Shown: positions 37,232-46,004, counted from the first letter of the stretch. The stretch is DNA of 64,000 nucleotides from Sandaracinaceae bacterium (GCA_016706685.1 JADJJE010000053.1:24382-88381), one strand, 5' to 3'. A program made the numbers and translations. The notes: generated from the letters alone by a model not told the origin.

Positions 37232-37757
37232 GGCCGGGGCGGGACGGGGGTCGCTGCGGGCACGGACGCGCTGGCGCGTCCTGTCGGTCCCCCCTGAAAG
37301 CGGCACTGCGCGCTACGCGCTCCGTTTGCTTTCTGGGTCCCCCCCACGCCCTTGCCGAGGCCCGTCCCGCCCCGGCCATGCCAACCCTCGTGGAGAGAGC
37401 GCACCTGGGCGCAGCGGGGGGTCGCATGGGGCGCGCCCGGCCCGAGCGTTCCTTCATCCGGGTGGTACACACCTGCGACGCGCCGTGCTCGGACGTCCGT
37501 TCGCGCACAGTGCACATCGTCGGATCCGCCGCGCTCCCCACCCGCCGAACGAGCGCGTCGTGTTCCGTTGCGCCCTACGGACCCACCCGAGACCCGCGGA
37601 GTCCCGTGCCCAGTCCGACGCACTCCCGCCCTGCCGAGCCCGTCGCGCCCCGCACGAGACGCCACCGCAGGAGGGGGAGCGGGCCCTGGGCAGCGGGGCT
37701 TGATGGGCCCCAGAAAACGAACGCAGCGCGCAGCGCGGAGTGAAGTTTTCAGGGAGG
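37232..37757. repeat. Non-coding inverted-repeat element, part of a gene-free stretch 37209-37944
   Basis: The 736 bp between the terminator and the Bax-inhibitor-1 gene holds no convincing gene. It contains two sets of inverted repeats: a perfect 17 bp pair, GGCCGGGGCGGGACGGG at 37232-37248 and its complement at 37361-37377, and a diverged pair of about 55 bp at 37286-37345 and 37705-37757. The second arms share CCTGAAA, CACTGCGCGCT-type and GTTTGCTTTCTGGG-type blocks when one is reversed. The only open frames across it are artefacts of GC content. The right end carries the probable promoter and the GGGAGAG ribosome site of the next gene. Confidence 0.6.
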
Positions 37758-37944
37758 TATCAGAGGGAGCGCCAGCGCGACCGGCCCCGCAGATCAGGGC
37801 CTCGCTCTCCCTCCTCACGATCCCGCCCCCGCACGGAAAGCTGCGGCCCCAGTCGGGATAGTAGTGCCGGACGGAGGGATGGCCTCTTGCGGTTCCCTCG
37901 ATAGCTCCTACGATCAAGGAACCACGACACGGGAGAGACCCCTG

Positions 37945-38631
37945 ATGCAAGACTACTCGTCCGCCTATTCCCAAGCTGGCGTCGCCACCGACCGCTCCGG
38001 CTTCATCGTCAAGACCTACCTCCATCTGCTGGGCGCCATCATGGCGTTCGTGGCCCTCGAGGTGGTCATCTTCGCGAGCGGTCTGGCTCTCCCCATGGCG
38101 CAGGCCATGATGAACACCAGCTGGTTGCTGGTGCTCGGCGGCTTCATGATGGTGAGCTGGATTGGCAGCCGCGTGGCGCAGACCGCCGAGTCGAAGCTGG
38201 CGCAGTACGCCGCGCTCGGGGCCTACGTGGTGGCCGAGGCGATCATCTTCGTGCCGCTCTTGCTCATGGCCAACATGCAGGCCGACGGCGTCATCAGCTC
38301 GGCGGCGGCGGTCACCGCCATGGGCTTCGCGGGCCTCACGGCCGTGGCGTTCATCACCCGCAAGGACTTCAGCTTCCTGCGCGGCGTGCTGTTGTGGGGC
38401 GGCTTCGGGGTGCTGCTGCTCATCGTCTCGGGCGTCATCTTCGGCTTCGAGCTGGGCACGTTCTTCAGCGTGGGCATGGTGGTCTTCGCCGGCGCGGCCA
38501 TCCTCTACGACACCTCGAACATCATCCATCACTACCCCGAGGACCGCTACGTGGGCGCGTCGCTCGCGCTGTTTTCCTCGGTCGCGCTGCTGTTCTGGTA
38601 CGTCCTGCGCATCTTCATGTCGCGCGACTGA
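37945..38631 (+). CDS. Bax-inhibitor-1/YccA family membrane protein
   Basis: A 228-residue protein with seven membrane helices. It starts with a short polar N-terminus (SQAGVATDRSGFIVKTY), and the last helices hold GAAILYDTSNIIHHYPEDRYVGASLALF, with the Asp and His set (YDT, HH) that the BI-1 family uses as a pH-sensitive pair. GGGAGAG lies 7 bases before the ATG at 37945. Bacterial relatives form pH-dependent calcium-permeable channels or associate with the FtsH protease. The next gene starts 5 bases after the stop, forming a two-gene operon. Confidence 0.9.
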   Translation: MQDYSSAYSQAGVATDRSGFIVKTYLHLLGAIMAFVALEVVIFASGLALPMAQAMMNTSWLLVLGGFMMVSWIGSRVAQTAESKLAQYAALGAYVVAEAIIFVPLLLMANMQADGVISSAAAVTAMGFAGLTAVAFITRKDFSFLRGVLLWGGFGVLLLIVSGVIFGFELGTFFSVGMVVFAGAAILYDTSNIIHHYPEDRYVGASLALFSSVALLFWYVLRIFMSRD

Positions 38632-38636
38632 TCATC

Positions 38637-39818
38637 ATGCTGCACGACCCTGCGCCGCGACGTCCGCTCTCCCCGGGTGAGCTCTGGGGGGGCATCGGGC
38701 TCGCGGCGCTGTTGTTTGGGCTCTTCACGGCCGACACGCTGGTGCCGTTCCAGCCCCGCAAGCTGGCGTTCCCGCTGGTGCTGCTGTTCTGGGCGCCCGC
38801 GCTGGTGATCCACGAGTGCGGGCACGCGCTGGTGGCCCGGCTAGTGGGCTGGCGTGTGACGCAGATGGTGCTGGGGATGGGGCCCGAGCTCATGCGCTTT
38901 CACGTGGGCGAGACGCAGGTGGTGGTGCGCGCGCTGCTGGTGGAGGGCTACGTCACGCCTGCGCCGAAGCGGCCTGGCTCCGCTCGCCTGGCCAACGCGC
39001 TGGTCTACCTGGGCGGTCCGGGCGCCGAGCTGCTGGTGGCCGCGGGCATCGCGTTGGCCTGGGGCTGGGACCCGTTCTTCGTGCGCAGCGACGACTACCC
39101 GCTGCTCGCGTCCCAGAGCGCGGCGCTGGCGCTGATGATCGGCGCCGTGATGAACCTGGTCCCGCACCGCATGGCGGGTGCCCCCAATGACGGGCTCGGC
39201 ATCTTGCTGAGCGCGGGGCTCGAGCCCCACCACTTCGACTACCGCCTGGCGCTGCCCGCGGAGCGCGAGGTGGAGCGCGCGCTGCACGCAGGCCAGCTGA
39301 GCCACGCGCGCGAGGTGGCCGAGCGCGAGGCCACGCTCCACCCCGAGAACGCTCACCTCGGGATGCTGGCGCTGCGCGTGGTGGCCGCCGAGGGCGACAC
39401 GGAGGGCGCCATCACGCAGCTGGAAGCGCTCCGCGAGACGGCGCCCCGCAACCCGCTGGTGGAGGCCGAGCTGCTGCACACCGCGGCGCTCATCGCGCTG
39501 GGCAGCGGCGACCCCGAGCTGCTGGGACGGGCCGTGCAAGCGGTGCGGAGCGCCATGGAAGCGGGCGGCGCGGCCCCGAGCTACCTGGCCACACTGGGCG
39601 CGCTGCTGTTCGAGCAGGGTCGCATGCAGGAGGCGTTCGATGCGCTGCAGCTGGCCTACAAGGGCACGCGCGACCCGCTGCTGGAGGACCACTGCGTGGC
39701 CTACCTGGCGCTGGTCACGCGGGCGCTCGGGCGCACCGAGGACCACACCCGCTTCGCGCGTGAGCTGACGCGCCGGGGTACGCACGAGCACCTGCGCCGG
39801 CGGCTGGTGGAGGGGTAG
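38637..39818 (+). CDS. M50-like membrane metalloprotease with C-terminal TPR-like region
   Basis: A 393-residue protein. HECGH at residues 59-63 within a membrane helix (PLVLLFWAPALVIHECGHAL) is the zinc-binding HExxH of site-2-type proteases, and a later membrane helix has PHRMAGAPNDGLGIL, the place of the third zinc ligand (usually NxxPxxPxDG). The N-x(2)-P(H)-x-x-x-G-x-P-N-DG form is seen here. Residues from about 200 on are helical repeats like TPR. Substrate unknown. It follows the BI-1 gene by 5 bp and is probably co-expressed. Confidence 0.72.
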   Translation: MLHDPAPRRPLSPGELWGGIGLAALLFGLFTADTLVPFQPRKLAFPLVLLFWAPALVIHECGHALVARLVGWRVTQMVLGMGPELMRFHVGETQVVVRALLVEGYVTPAPKRPGSARLANALVYLGGPGAELLVAAGIALAWGWDPFFVRSDDYPLLASQSAALALMIGAVMNLVPHRMAGAPNDGLGILLSAGLEPHHFDYRLALPAEREVERALHAGQLSHAREVAEREATLHPENAHLGMLALRVVAAEGDTEGAITQLEALRETAPRNPLVEAELLHTAALIALGSGDPELLGRAVQAVRSAMEAGGAAPSYLATLGALLFEQGRMQEAFDALQLAYKGTRDPLLEDHCVAYLALVTRALGRTEDHTRFARELTRRGTHEHLRRRLVEG

Positions 39819-39825
39819 ACGCGAC

Positions 39826-39994
39826 CGTTGTCGTTGTCGTTGTCGTTGTCGGCGACGGCGACGGCGACGGGTTTCAAGCCGGGGTGCCCATTGACCCTTG
39901 AATCAAGCACGTTCTCGACCCAGCGAGAGTCCGCCGAGCCTCTTCGGGCCGGGATTCGTCGCCGTCGCCGTCGCCGTCAAAGACCACGACAACG
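39826..39994. repeat. Inverted repeat built from hexamer runs (GTTGTC, GGCGAC)
   Basis: After the M50 gene, four copies of GTTGTC (39827-39850) and three of GGCGAC (39851-39868) run in tandem. The mirror of this arm occurs at 39951-39994: a GTCGCC-type run and a degenerate GACAAC end, so the two arms make an imperfect inverted repeat of about 45 bp around 79 bases. Inside, at 39882-39900, GGGTGCCCATTGACCCTTG matches 18 of 19 bases of the repeat end at 54619-54637, and both are followed by a small hairpin. It ends 43 bp before the next start codon. A non-autonomous repeat is likely. Confidence 0.6.
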
Positions 39995-40037
39995 TAGAGG
40001 AATTGTCCTGGGGGGCACCGTTCGGAGCGGGCGTGTC

Positions 40038-40658
40038 ATGCTCCTGCCCGTGTCGTCCCCGCGTCCACGCCTCCTGCCTTGGTGCAGCCTCGCTCTGCTC
40101 ATCGCCGTGGTCGCGTGCACGCCAGCCACGGCCACCGCCCAGTGGCAGACCGATGACGGCGGCCTGTGGGGCGCGCGGCGCTGCCAGTCCCGCAACCTCA
40201 TCTCGGCGGGCCTGGTGCTGGGCGCCTCGGGGCTGCCGCTGCTGCAGCGCGAGGAGCACGCGGCCGCTGGCGTGGGCGTCATGCTGGCGGGCACGGCCAT
40301 CGCTGCCACGGGCGTGGGGCTGCGCATCCGCCTGCACGGGGACCCGGGTCGCGACGGCGAGCACGATCTGTGGCCCGAGGACCGCTGTCAGGCGCGCTCC
40401 ATGAGCATCCGCGGCAGCCTCTATCTGCTGACGGCCATCATCACCACGGTGCGCTTGCTGCGGCTGCCCGACGACGTGGGCACGCGGGGTTCACGCGCCG
40501 TGGTGGCGCTCATCAGCATCGTTCCACCTGCCCTCATTGGGCTGGTGTTCACCGCGCTCGGGCTGCGGCGCCTGCGGCAGCTGGGGCCCCGGCCCGCGGC
40601 CGAGCTGGCAGGGGGCGCCGAGTTCACGTTGATGGTGGGCTACCCCTTCGCGTTCTGA
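40038..40658 (+). CDS. Membrane protein with signal-like N-terminus, uncharacterised
   Basis: A 206-residue protein. The N-terminus is LPWCSLALLIAVVACTPATATAQ, a signal peptide or lipoprotein signal. Three further hydrophobic helices follow (LISAGLVLGASGLPLL, AGVGVMLAGTAIAATGVGL and ALISIVPPALIGLVFTALGL), with short loops bearing Cys (RRCQSRN, EDRCQARS). No motif for a known transporter or enzyme. Start at ATG 40038; the frame open upstream runs through repeat DNA and is not used. Stop at 40658, 12 bp from the convergent DUF3095 gene. Confidence 0.65.
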   Translation: MLLPVSSPRPRLLPWCSLALLIAVVACTPATATAQWQTDDGGLWGARRCQSRNLISAGLVLGASGLPLLQREEHAAAGVGVMLAGTAIAATGVGLRIRLHGDPGRDGEHDLWPEDRCQARSMSIRGSLYLLTAIITTVRLLRLPDDVGTRGSRAVVALISIVPPALIGLVFTALGLRRLRQLGPRPAAELAGGAEFTLMVGYPFAF

Positions 40659-40670
40659 GCGCGGCTCGCT

Positions 40671-41840
40671 TCAGCGGGCCTTGAGCTGGCCCTTGAGCTC
40701 CTTCGCCGCGAGCGCGTAGCCCCCGTCTGCGCCGTCCACGAAGTGCACGTGGTTCCCGTCGTAGCCGTCGATGACGCACGTCATGAGCGCGGTGTCGGAG
40801 GTGTGGATGCCGAAGCACAGCCGTCCCGCGCGGTGCTCAGCCGACAGGCGCTCGCGCAGGGCAGCCAGCGCGGCGGGCGACGCGTCCAGCACCATGCGCA
40901 GCGTGTCGTCGAACTTGCGGTAGTCGGTGTTGGCCACCACCTCGTCGACGTACTTGCTTCCGTCGAACCCCGCCAGCTCGCGCCCCGTGCGCATGAGCGT
41001 GCGACCCAGCCACGCCATGACGCGGATCTTGAGGCGCGTCAGGTACAGGCCCACGCCGGCGCGCTTGCCGCTCACGAGGCGCGCCTCCTGCTCGAAGGCC
41101 TTGGGCCCGCTGGCCAGGTGCAGGCCCGCATGATGAACCGGGCGCGCGCCCACACCCAGCACCTCGTCCACCAGCTGGATGGTGGAGAGATAGACGCGCG
41201 CGGCCTCCTCCGGATCCGACGATGCGGCCTGCACCAGGAGGCTCACGAACTGCCCGGCGCGGTTGGGGACGGGCTGCCAGCGGCACTCGAAGCCGGTGAA
41301 GTCGGCCGTACGAGGCCCGTCGCTGGAGACGGCATAGCGCGCGCCCAGCTCGGGGTGCTTCACCAACCGCTCGGCCTCGGCCAGCGCGCCGCCCGCGAAC
41401 ATGGCCAGCGCCACGTGCTCGCTCGCGCGGAAGCGCGCCACCAGCAGCGGGTGGCCGCCCTCGCGCAGCTCGCCCACGCTCACGATGCCGGCGCGCATGC
41501 CCAGCTCGAACGCGCTGGTGGCCAGGTCTTGCAGCCCACGCAGCGCCACCTCCACACCGGGCAACAGCGCCGTGGGGCACAGCAGCGTGGCGCCGTCACC
41601 CCCGAACACGAACGGGATGTCGACCCCGGGCAGCGCATTGCGCACCGCCACGATGGACGCCACGCCCAGGCTGTTCACGTCCTTGTAGCGGCCGGCCTCG
41701 ATGGCGCGCGTGGAGCCCTGCACGTCCGTGATGATCACCGACCAGTCGTCGGGCACCTGCGTGTAGAGCGAGAGGTCGGCCACGTCGACGAAGTGCTCGA
41801 TGGCGTTCAGCTGGCGATAGAACGCGTGCGAGTCGGACAT
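40671..41840 (-). CDS. DUF3095 family protein
   Basis: A 389-residue soluble protein. The opening DWSVIITDVQGSTRAIEAGRYKDVN, followed by IPFVFGGDGATLLCP, is the pattern of DUF3095 proteins; the D-x-x-G-S-T and GGDGA strands resemble the class III nucleotide-cyclase/GGDEF core with metal-binding Asp. The C-terminal third has HTSDTALMTCVID and a strand FVDGADGGYALA. Whether it makes a cyclic nucleotide is not known. ATG at 41840. It is divergent from the CAP lipoprotein at 41925 and convergent with the membrane protein at 40038. Confidence 0.82.
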   Translation of the reverse strand: MSDSHAFYRQLNAIEHFVDVADLSLYTQVPDDWSVIITDVQGSTRAIEAGRYKDVNSLGVASIVAVRNALPGVDIPFVFGGDGATLLCPTALLPGVEVALRGLQDLATSAFELGMRAGIVSVGELREGGHPLLVARFRASEHVALAMFAGGALAEAERLVKHPELGARYAVSSDGPRTADFTGFECRWQPVPNRAGQFVSLLVQAASSDPEEAARVYLSTIQLVDEVLGVGARPVHHAGLHLASGPKAFEQEARLVSGKRAGVGLYLTRLKIRVMAWLGRTLMRTGRELAGFDGSKYVDEVVANTDYRKFDDTLRMVLDASPAALAALRERLSAEHRAGRLCFGIHTSDTALMTCVIDGYDGNHVHFVDGADGGYALAAKELKGQLKAR

Positions 41841-41924
41841 GGTCCGAGTCTCTTTGGCCGCGCGTCGCGCTGTCAACAAGTGGTTCGGGGGACACGCGGC
41901 CCGCGATGGGCGTATCCTCTCTGC

Positions 41925-42581
41925 ATGAGCCCCTCCGCGCGCCTCGCCTCCCTGTTGTTCGTGGTCTCGGTGATCGTCGCGTGCGGGTCGGGTGCCAGCA
42001 GCCAGCCTACCCAGGGCCAGCCCGAGGCGCAGCAGCAGCCGCAGCCTCGCCCCGTGGCGTCGCCCGTCGCGGCCACCCCCGTGGCGTCGCCATCCGGTGG
42101 GACCGCCACGCCTGTTGCGGCGCCTGCGAGCGACATGCCGGCGCCCGCCACCCGCGCGGGAGAGGCCTTGGCCGCGCACAACCGCTACCGAGCACAGCAC
42201 TGCGCCCCGCCCTTGCGCTGGTCGCCCACCATCGCCGCCGCGGCTCAGCGCTATGCGGACGAGCTCGCCGCCAACGGCTGCGCGTTCGAGCACAGCAGCA
42301 GCGGCTACGGCGAGAACCTCATGCGCTTCTCGCCCGTGGGCTCTCGCGATCCGGCCTACGTGGTGGAGGCCTGGTACCGCGAGGCGGCCAACTACAACTT
42401 CAGCCGTCCGGGCTTCGCCATGAACACCGGCCACTTCACCCAGGTGGTCTGGCACACCAGCACCGAGCTGGGCTGTGGCTTCGCGGTGTGCAACGGCGGC
42501 GAGACGTGGGTGTGCAACTACTCGCCGCCCGGCAACATGCAGGGCGCGTTCCCCGAGAACGTGCGGCCCACCTGCCAGTAG
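41925..42581 (+). CDS. CAP-domain (SCP/PR-1-like) lipoprotein
   Basis: A 218-residue protein. The signal ends VIVAC; a Pro/Ala/Gln linker follows; then a CAP domain from about residue 75: AAHNRYRAQHCAPPLRWS with the active-site-like His, then AFEHSSSGYGENL with His-Glu, and TGHFTQVVWHTSTELGCGFAVC with the second His and the conserved HFTQVVW. Cys pairs near the C-terminus match CAP disulphides. CAP proteins bind lipids or act as proteases in a few cases; the bacterial role is unknown. It ends 2 bases before the convergent LON-domain gene. Confidence 0.88.
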   Translation: MSPSARLASLLFVVSVIVACGSGASSQPTQGQPEAQQQPQPRPVASPVAATPVASPSGGTATPVAAPASDMPAPATRAGEALAAHNRYRAQHCAPPLRWSPTIAAAAQRYADELAANGCAFEHSSSGYGENLMRFSPVGSRDPAYVVEAWYREAANYNFSRPGFAMNTGHFTQVVWHTSTELGCGFAVCNGGETWVCNYSPPGNMQGAFPENVRPTCQ

Positions 42582-42583
42582 CC

Positions 42584-43234
42584 TCAGTTGAGCAGGTCTT
42601 CCGAGGCCGACGACGTGCGCGCCAGGAAGTCGCTCAGGTGCTCCACGATGGCGTCCATGCGCTCGGTGACGTTGGTCATGGTCAGCAGCTCGTACTGCGA
42701 CTCCACGTCCCCGTGGATCATGGCGCCAAGGCGGTTCGAGAACTCGGCCGGCTCCGGGTGCAGGTCCAGCTCCTCGCGCAGCAGTGCGGCCAGCTTGGGG
42801 TTCTTGAGGCGCAGGCTCATCATCAGCCCGCGCACGGCCTCGAACGAGCGGCGCGTGGCGCCCGGGTCGGGGTCCACGTCGGGCACGGCCTCGGCGCGCA
42901 CCTCACGATACGGCTCGGAAGTGCGGTGCTCCGTGAGCACGCGCGCGCGGCCCACGCCCTCGAGCAGGATGTGGAAGCGGCCGTCGGGCAGCTCTTCCCA
43001 CTCCGTGATGGCGCCCACGCCCACGTACGGACGCACGAGCGGGCGCTGCGCCGCGTCCACTTCGCCGCTCGGATGAAGCGTGGCCATGGCGATGTAGCGC
43101 TCGTGATCGAGCGCCTGCCGCGTCATGGCCCGGTAGCGAGGCTCGAAGATGTGCAGCGGCATGGGCATCGCCGGGAGCAGCACCACGCGGGGCAGCGGGA
43201 AGATGATCAGGCGTTCGAGCTGGGCGACGTCCAT
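42584..43234 (-). CDS. LON substrate-binding domain protein
   Basis: A 216-residue protein matching the N-terminal substrate-binding domain of the Lon protease without ATPase or protease domains: IIFPLPRVVLLPAMPMPLHIFEPRYR, then G.GVGAI.......GR.H.LLEGVGRARVL. Similar stand-alone LON proteins are common in bacteria and their function is unclear. ATG at 43234. The EF-hand gene is upstream on the same strand (27 bp gap), so the two may be co-transcribed. Confidence 0.87.
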   Translation of the reverse strand: MDVAQLERLIIFPLPRVVLLPAMPMPLHIFEPRYRAMTRQALDHERYIAMATLHPSGEVDAAQRPLVRPYVGVGAITEWEELPDGRFHILLEGVGRARVLTEHRTSEPYREVRAEAVPDVDPDPGATRRSFEAVRGLMMSLRLKNPKLAALLREELDLHPEPAEFSNRLGAMIHGDVESQYELLTMTNVTERMDAIVEHLSDFLARTSSASEDLLN

Positions 43235-43261
43235 CGGCGGTAGTCTAGCCCTGGGTGCCGC

Positions 43262-43471
43262 TCAAGGCTTCCGGGACGTCCACCAGTCCTGAAATTCCTC
43301 GTAGTCGATGGTGCCCTCTTCATCCACGTCGATGATGTCGAAGAGCTTCTCGGCCTCGGCCATGCCCATCTCGATCCCGAGCGAAGCGATCAGCTCGCGG
43401 AACTCCATCAGGTCGATCTCGCCGTTGCCGTCTTTGTCGTACTGACTGAATGCGGTGTTCGTGTCGGTCAT
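43262..43471 (-). CDS. Small EF-hand calcium-binding protein
   Basis: A 69-residue protein with a pair of EF-hands. The first loop is DKDGNGEIDLMEF (D-x-D-x-N-G-x-I-D-x-x-E) and the second DVDEEGTIDYEEF (D-x-D-x-x-G-x-I-D-x-x-E), both with all calcium ligands. GGAGAG precedes the ATG at 43471. A soluble calmodulin-like regulator or calcium buffer. It is divergent from the TolC gene of the exporter operon, and the intervening 131 bp must carry both promoters. Confidence 0.88.
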   Translation of the reverse strand: MTDTNTAFSQYDKDGNGEIDLMEFRELIASLGIEMGMAEAEKLFDIIDVDEEGTIDYEEFQDWWTSRKP

Positions 43472-43602
43472 GGTCTCTCCGTAGCGGGCCGAAGGTACGG
43501 GACGCAGCGGGCTGGTGGCAACGGGCATGTACAGGGGTCCACTGGGCCCGGCGCTGGAGGGCAGAACTTGGTGAGTGGGGGTCTGGGGGGTATACCTAAC
43601 CG

Positions 43603-44868
43603 GTGAATCGCTTTCTGAACGCGCTACTGTGCCTCCTGACCGTCTCTGCGGGCTCCGCGCGGGCGCAGACGGTGGACGAGTTCCTCGACGGAGCGCGAGA
43701 GCATCCCTCCGTGGATGCCGCGCAGTCGGACGTGGAAGTCGCGGAGTCCTCGGCACGGGGGGCGCGCTTCGCCCTGCTGCCCAGCCTGGAGGTCACGGGC
43801 ACCTACACGCGCAACCAGTTCCCTCAGGCGTTCACCCTGCCCGCCCCTTCCGGCCCGGGTCAGGAGGTCACCATCATGGCGCGCGACCAGCTGGACGCCG
43901 TGTTCGGCTCGCGCGTCACGCTGCTGGACGTCATCGCCTGGCGCCGCCTGGGGGGCACCGACGCTGCGCTCGAGGCCGCCGAGGCGGGCGCGCAGGTCAC
44001 CCTGCGTCGGCTCGAACGCGACGTGCTCACCGAGTTCTACCGCTGGGTGGGCGGGAGCGCGCTGCTGGGGTCCTCCGAGGAGCAGCTGGAGGTGGCGCAG
44101 GCCGCGCACCGCTTGATGTCGGTGCGCATGGAGGCGGGCCTGGCCACGCCGCTCGACGTGGAGCGGGCGGCGCTGGACGTGTTGGTGGCCGAGCAGATGG
44201 TGCTCGAGGCCCGCCAGACGCAGCTCCAGGCCGCGCGCGCGCTAGAGCTGCTGACCGGCGTGCGGGCCACCACTCCGCCCGAGCTGGAAGCCAGCACGGA
44301 GCCTCCGGAGCCGCTCGAGGGGATGCTGGTGGACGCGAGCCAAATTCCGGACGTTGCCCTTGCCGAGGCCAGCGCCCGCGCCGCAGACGCCGCCGCCCCT
44401 CCCCTCTGGTACGCGTTCGTGCCGCGTGTGGACGCCTTGTTCACCGAAGAGCTCACCAACGCACCGGCCTTTGGACAGCGGGCCCGCTGGACCCTGCAAA
44501 TCCAAGCCGCCTGGAGGATCGACCTGGCGTCGCTCGAGACCCTCCGCGCCAACGTCGCCTCGGCCAACGCCGCGAACTCCCGTGCTCGGGCCACGTCGCT
44601 CGCCGCCGTGGACGCGCTGGGCCGCGCGCACCTGCAGGTGGAAACGGCCCTCGCGCGCACCACCACGGCCACGGCCCGGCTCGCGCTGGCGCGCCGCACC
44701 TTCGAGCTGGCCCGCGTGGAGCTCGGCGCCGGACGGGTGACCACCCTGACCTTCTTCCAGGCGCGCCGCGACTTCGCGGACGCCGCCGCCAACCACGTGT
44801 CCTCCGTGGCCGAGCTCGCGCTCGCACGTCACCTGCTGCGTCTCGCCGGCTCTGCGGGGTCCCTCTGA
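43603..44868 (+). CDS. TolC-family outer-membrane efflux protein
   Basis: A 421-residue protein with a signal peptide ending RAQ. Two matching halves of long coiled-coil helices are seen (ESSARGARFALLPSLEVTGTYT and SSVAELALARHLLRLAG), typical of TolC-like trimeric exit ducts, though the sequence is on the short side. Start GTG at 43603. It is first in a four-gene operon with an FtsX-type permease, an ATPase and an adaptor, together forming a complete tripartite ABC exporter. Confidence 0.88.
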   Translation: MNRFLNALLCLLTVSAGSARAQTVDEFLDGAREHPSVDAAQSDVEVAESSARGARFALLPSLEVTGTYTRNQFPQAFTLPAPSGPGQEVTIMARDQLDAVFGSRVTLLDVIAWRRLGGTDAALEAAEAGAQVTLRRLERDVLTEFYRWVGGSALLGSSEEQLEVAQAAHRLMSVRMEAGLATPLDVERAALDVLVAEQMVLEARQTQLQAARALELLTGVRATTPPELEASTEPPEPLEGMLVDASQIPDVALAEASARAADAAAPPLWYAFVPRVDALFTEELTNAPAFGQRARWTLQIQAAWRIDLASLETLRANVASANAANSRARATSLAAVDALGRAHLQVETALARTTTATARLALARRTFELARVELGAGRVTTLTFFQARRDFADAAANHVSSVAELALARHLLRLAGSAGSL

Positions 44869-44888
44869 TCGGAGGTCGCGCCCTGGCC

Positions 44889-46004
44889 ATGGCTCGCGCC
44901 GGTGTGAAGATGATGCTTCACGACCGCGTGCAGCTCATTGCCACCACCTGCGGCGTGGTGTTCGCGGTGGTGCTGTCCACGCAGCAGCTGGGCATCCTGT
45001 ACGGGCTCTTCCACAAGAACACCATGCTGATCGACAACGGCGGCGCGGACATCTGGATGATGCCGCGCGGCACGCAGCTGGTGCAGCGCGGCAGCGTGTT
45101 GCCCGAGAGCGCGCTCTCGCAGGCGCGCTCCACGCCAGGTGTGCTGGTGGCCGAGCCGCTGGTGTTCGGGCCGGGCTCCGTGGCGCGCCCCGACGGCGGC
45201 ACCGAGCAGGTCATCCTGATCGGCACGTCGCTGCCCAACTCGCTCGGCGGCCCGTGGAACATCGTAGCCGGAGACGCCAACGCGCTCTACGAGCCCGACA
45301 CGCTCACCTTCGAGGTGGCTCAGCGCCAGAAGCTGGGCAACCTCAACATCGGCTCGGTGCGCGAGGTGAATGGGCGCCGCGTGCGCGTGGGGGCCTTCAC
45401 GTGGGGGCTCGTGCCCTTCGGGCCGGCCTATTCGTTCGCCGAGATCGGCCTCGCGCGGGACCTCACGTCCACGCGCGCGGGTCGCTTCCATTTCGTGTTG
45501 GTGCGCGTGCAACCGGGCGCGGATCTCGACGCGGTCACCGCAGAGCTCCAAGCGCGCGTGCCGGAGGTGCAGGTCTGGACCAGCCAGCAGTACCACGACA
45601 CCGTGGTGAACGCGCTGCTCGCGCAGCAGCTGGGCATCACCTTCGGGAGCTCGGCCGCGCTCGGGCTCTTCGTGGGCCTGGTCATCGTGGCGCTCTCCAT
45701 GTTCTCGAGCGTGGTGGACCACCAGCGCGAGCTGGGCACGCTCAAGGCCATTGGCTGCCGCACGCGCGACCTGGCGGTCATGCTCTTCGCGCAGGCCGTC
45801 ATGTACGGGCTGCTGGGCTCGCTGGTGGGGCTGGCCGTGGCCGCGCAGCTCACGGCGCTGATGCGTTCGCCGAACCTGGCCGTCATGCTCCCCATCGGCG
45901 TGATCATCAGCGTCCCCTTCGTGATGACGGGCATCTGCCTGGTGAGCGCCACGCTCGCGCTCAACCGCATCCGCAAGCTGGAGCCGGGGATGGTGTTCCG
46001 ATGA
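44889..46004 (+). CDS. FtsX-like ABC transporter permease (DevC/MacB-type)
   Basis: A 371-residue permease: an N-terminal membrane helix (LIATTCGVVFAVVLSTQQLGIL), a large periplasmic domain starting NTMLIDNGGADIWMM, and three C-terminal helices with the FtsX motif (LGTLKAIGCRTRDLAVMLFAQAV). The MLIDNGGADIW segment matches the DevC type of heterocyst-glycolipid exporters. GGAGGT is 13 bases before the ATG at 44889; a CTG at 44883 is an alternative. Its stop overlaps the ATPase start (ATGA). Confidence 0.87.
   Translation: MARAGVKMMLHDRVQLIATTCGVVFAVVLSTQQLGILYGLFHKNTMLIDNGGADIWMMPRGTQLVQRGSVLPESALSQARSTPGVLVAEPLVFGPGSVARPDGGTEQVILIGTSLPNSLGGPWNIVAGDANALYEPDTLTFEVAQRQKLGNLNIGSVREVNGRRVRVGAFTWGLVPFGPAYSFAEIGLARDLTSTRAGRFHFVLVRVQPGADLDAVTAELQARVPEVQVWTSQQYHDTVVNALLAQQLGITFGSSAALGLFVGLVIVALSMFSSVVDHQRELGTLKAIGCRTRDLAVMLFAQAVMYGLLGSLVGLAVAAQLTALMRSPNLAVMLPIGVIISVPFVMTGICLVSATLALNRIRKLEPGMVFR

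Noticed and set aside
37189..38532. A 447-residue minus-strand frame across the repeat element and the BI-1 gene
   Set aside because: The N-terminal part is antisense to BI-1 and the rest is repeat DNA; no ribosome site or domain.
39826..39870. Short tandem units as a CRISPR array
   Set aside because: Units are six bases without spacers; no cas gene is near.
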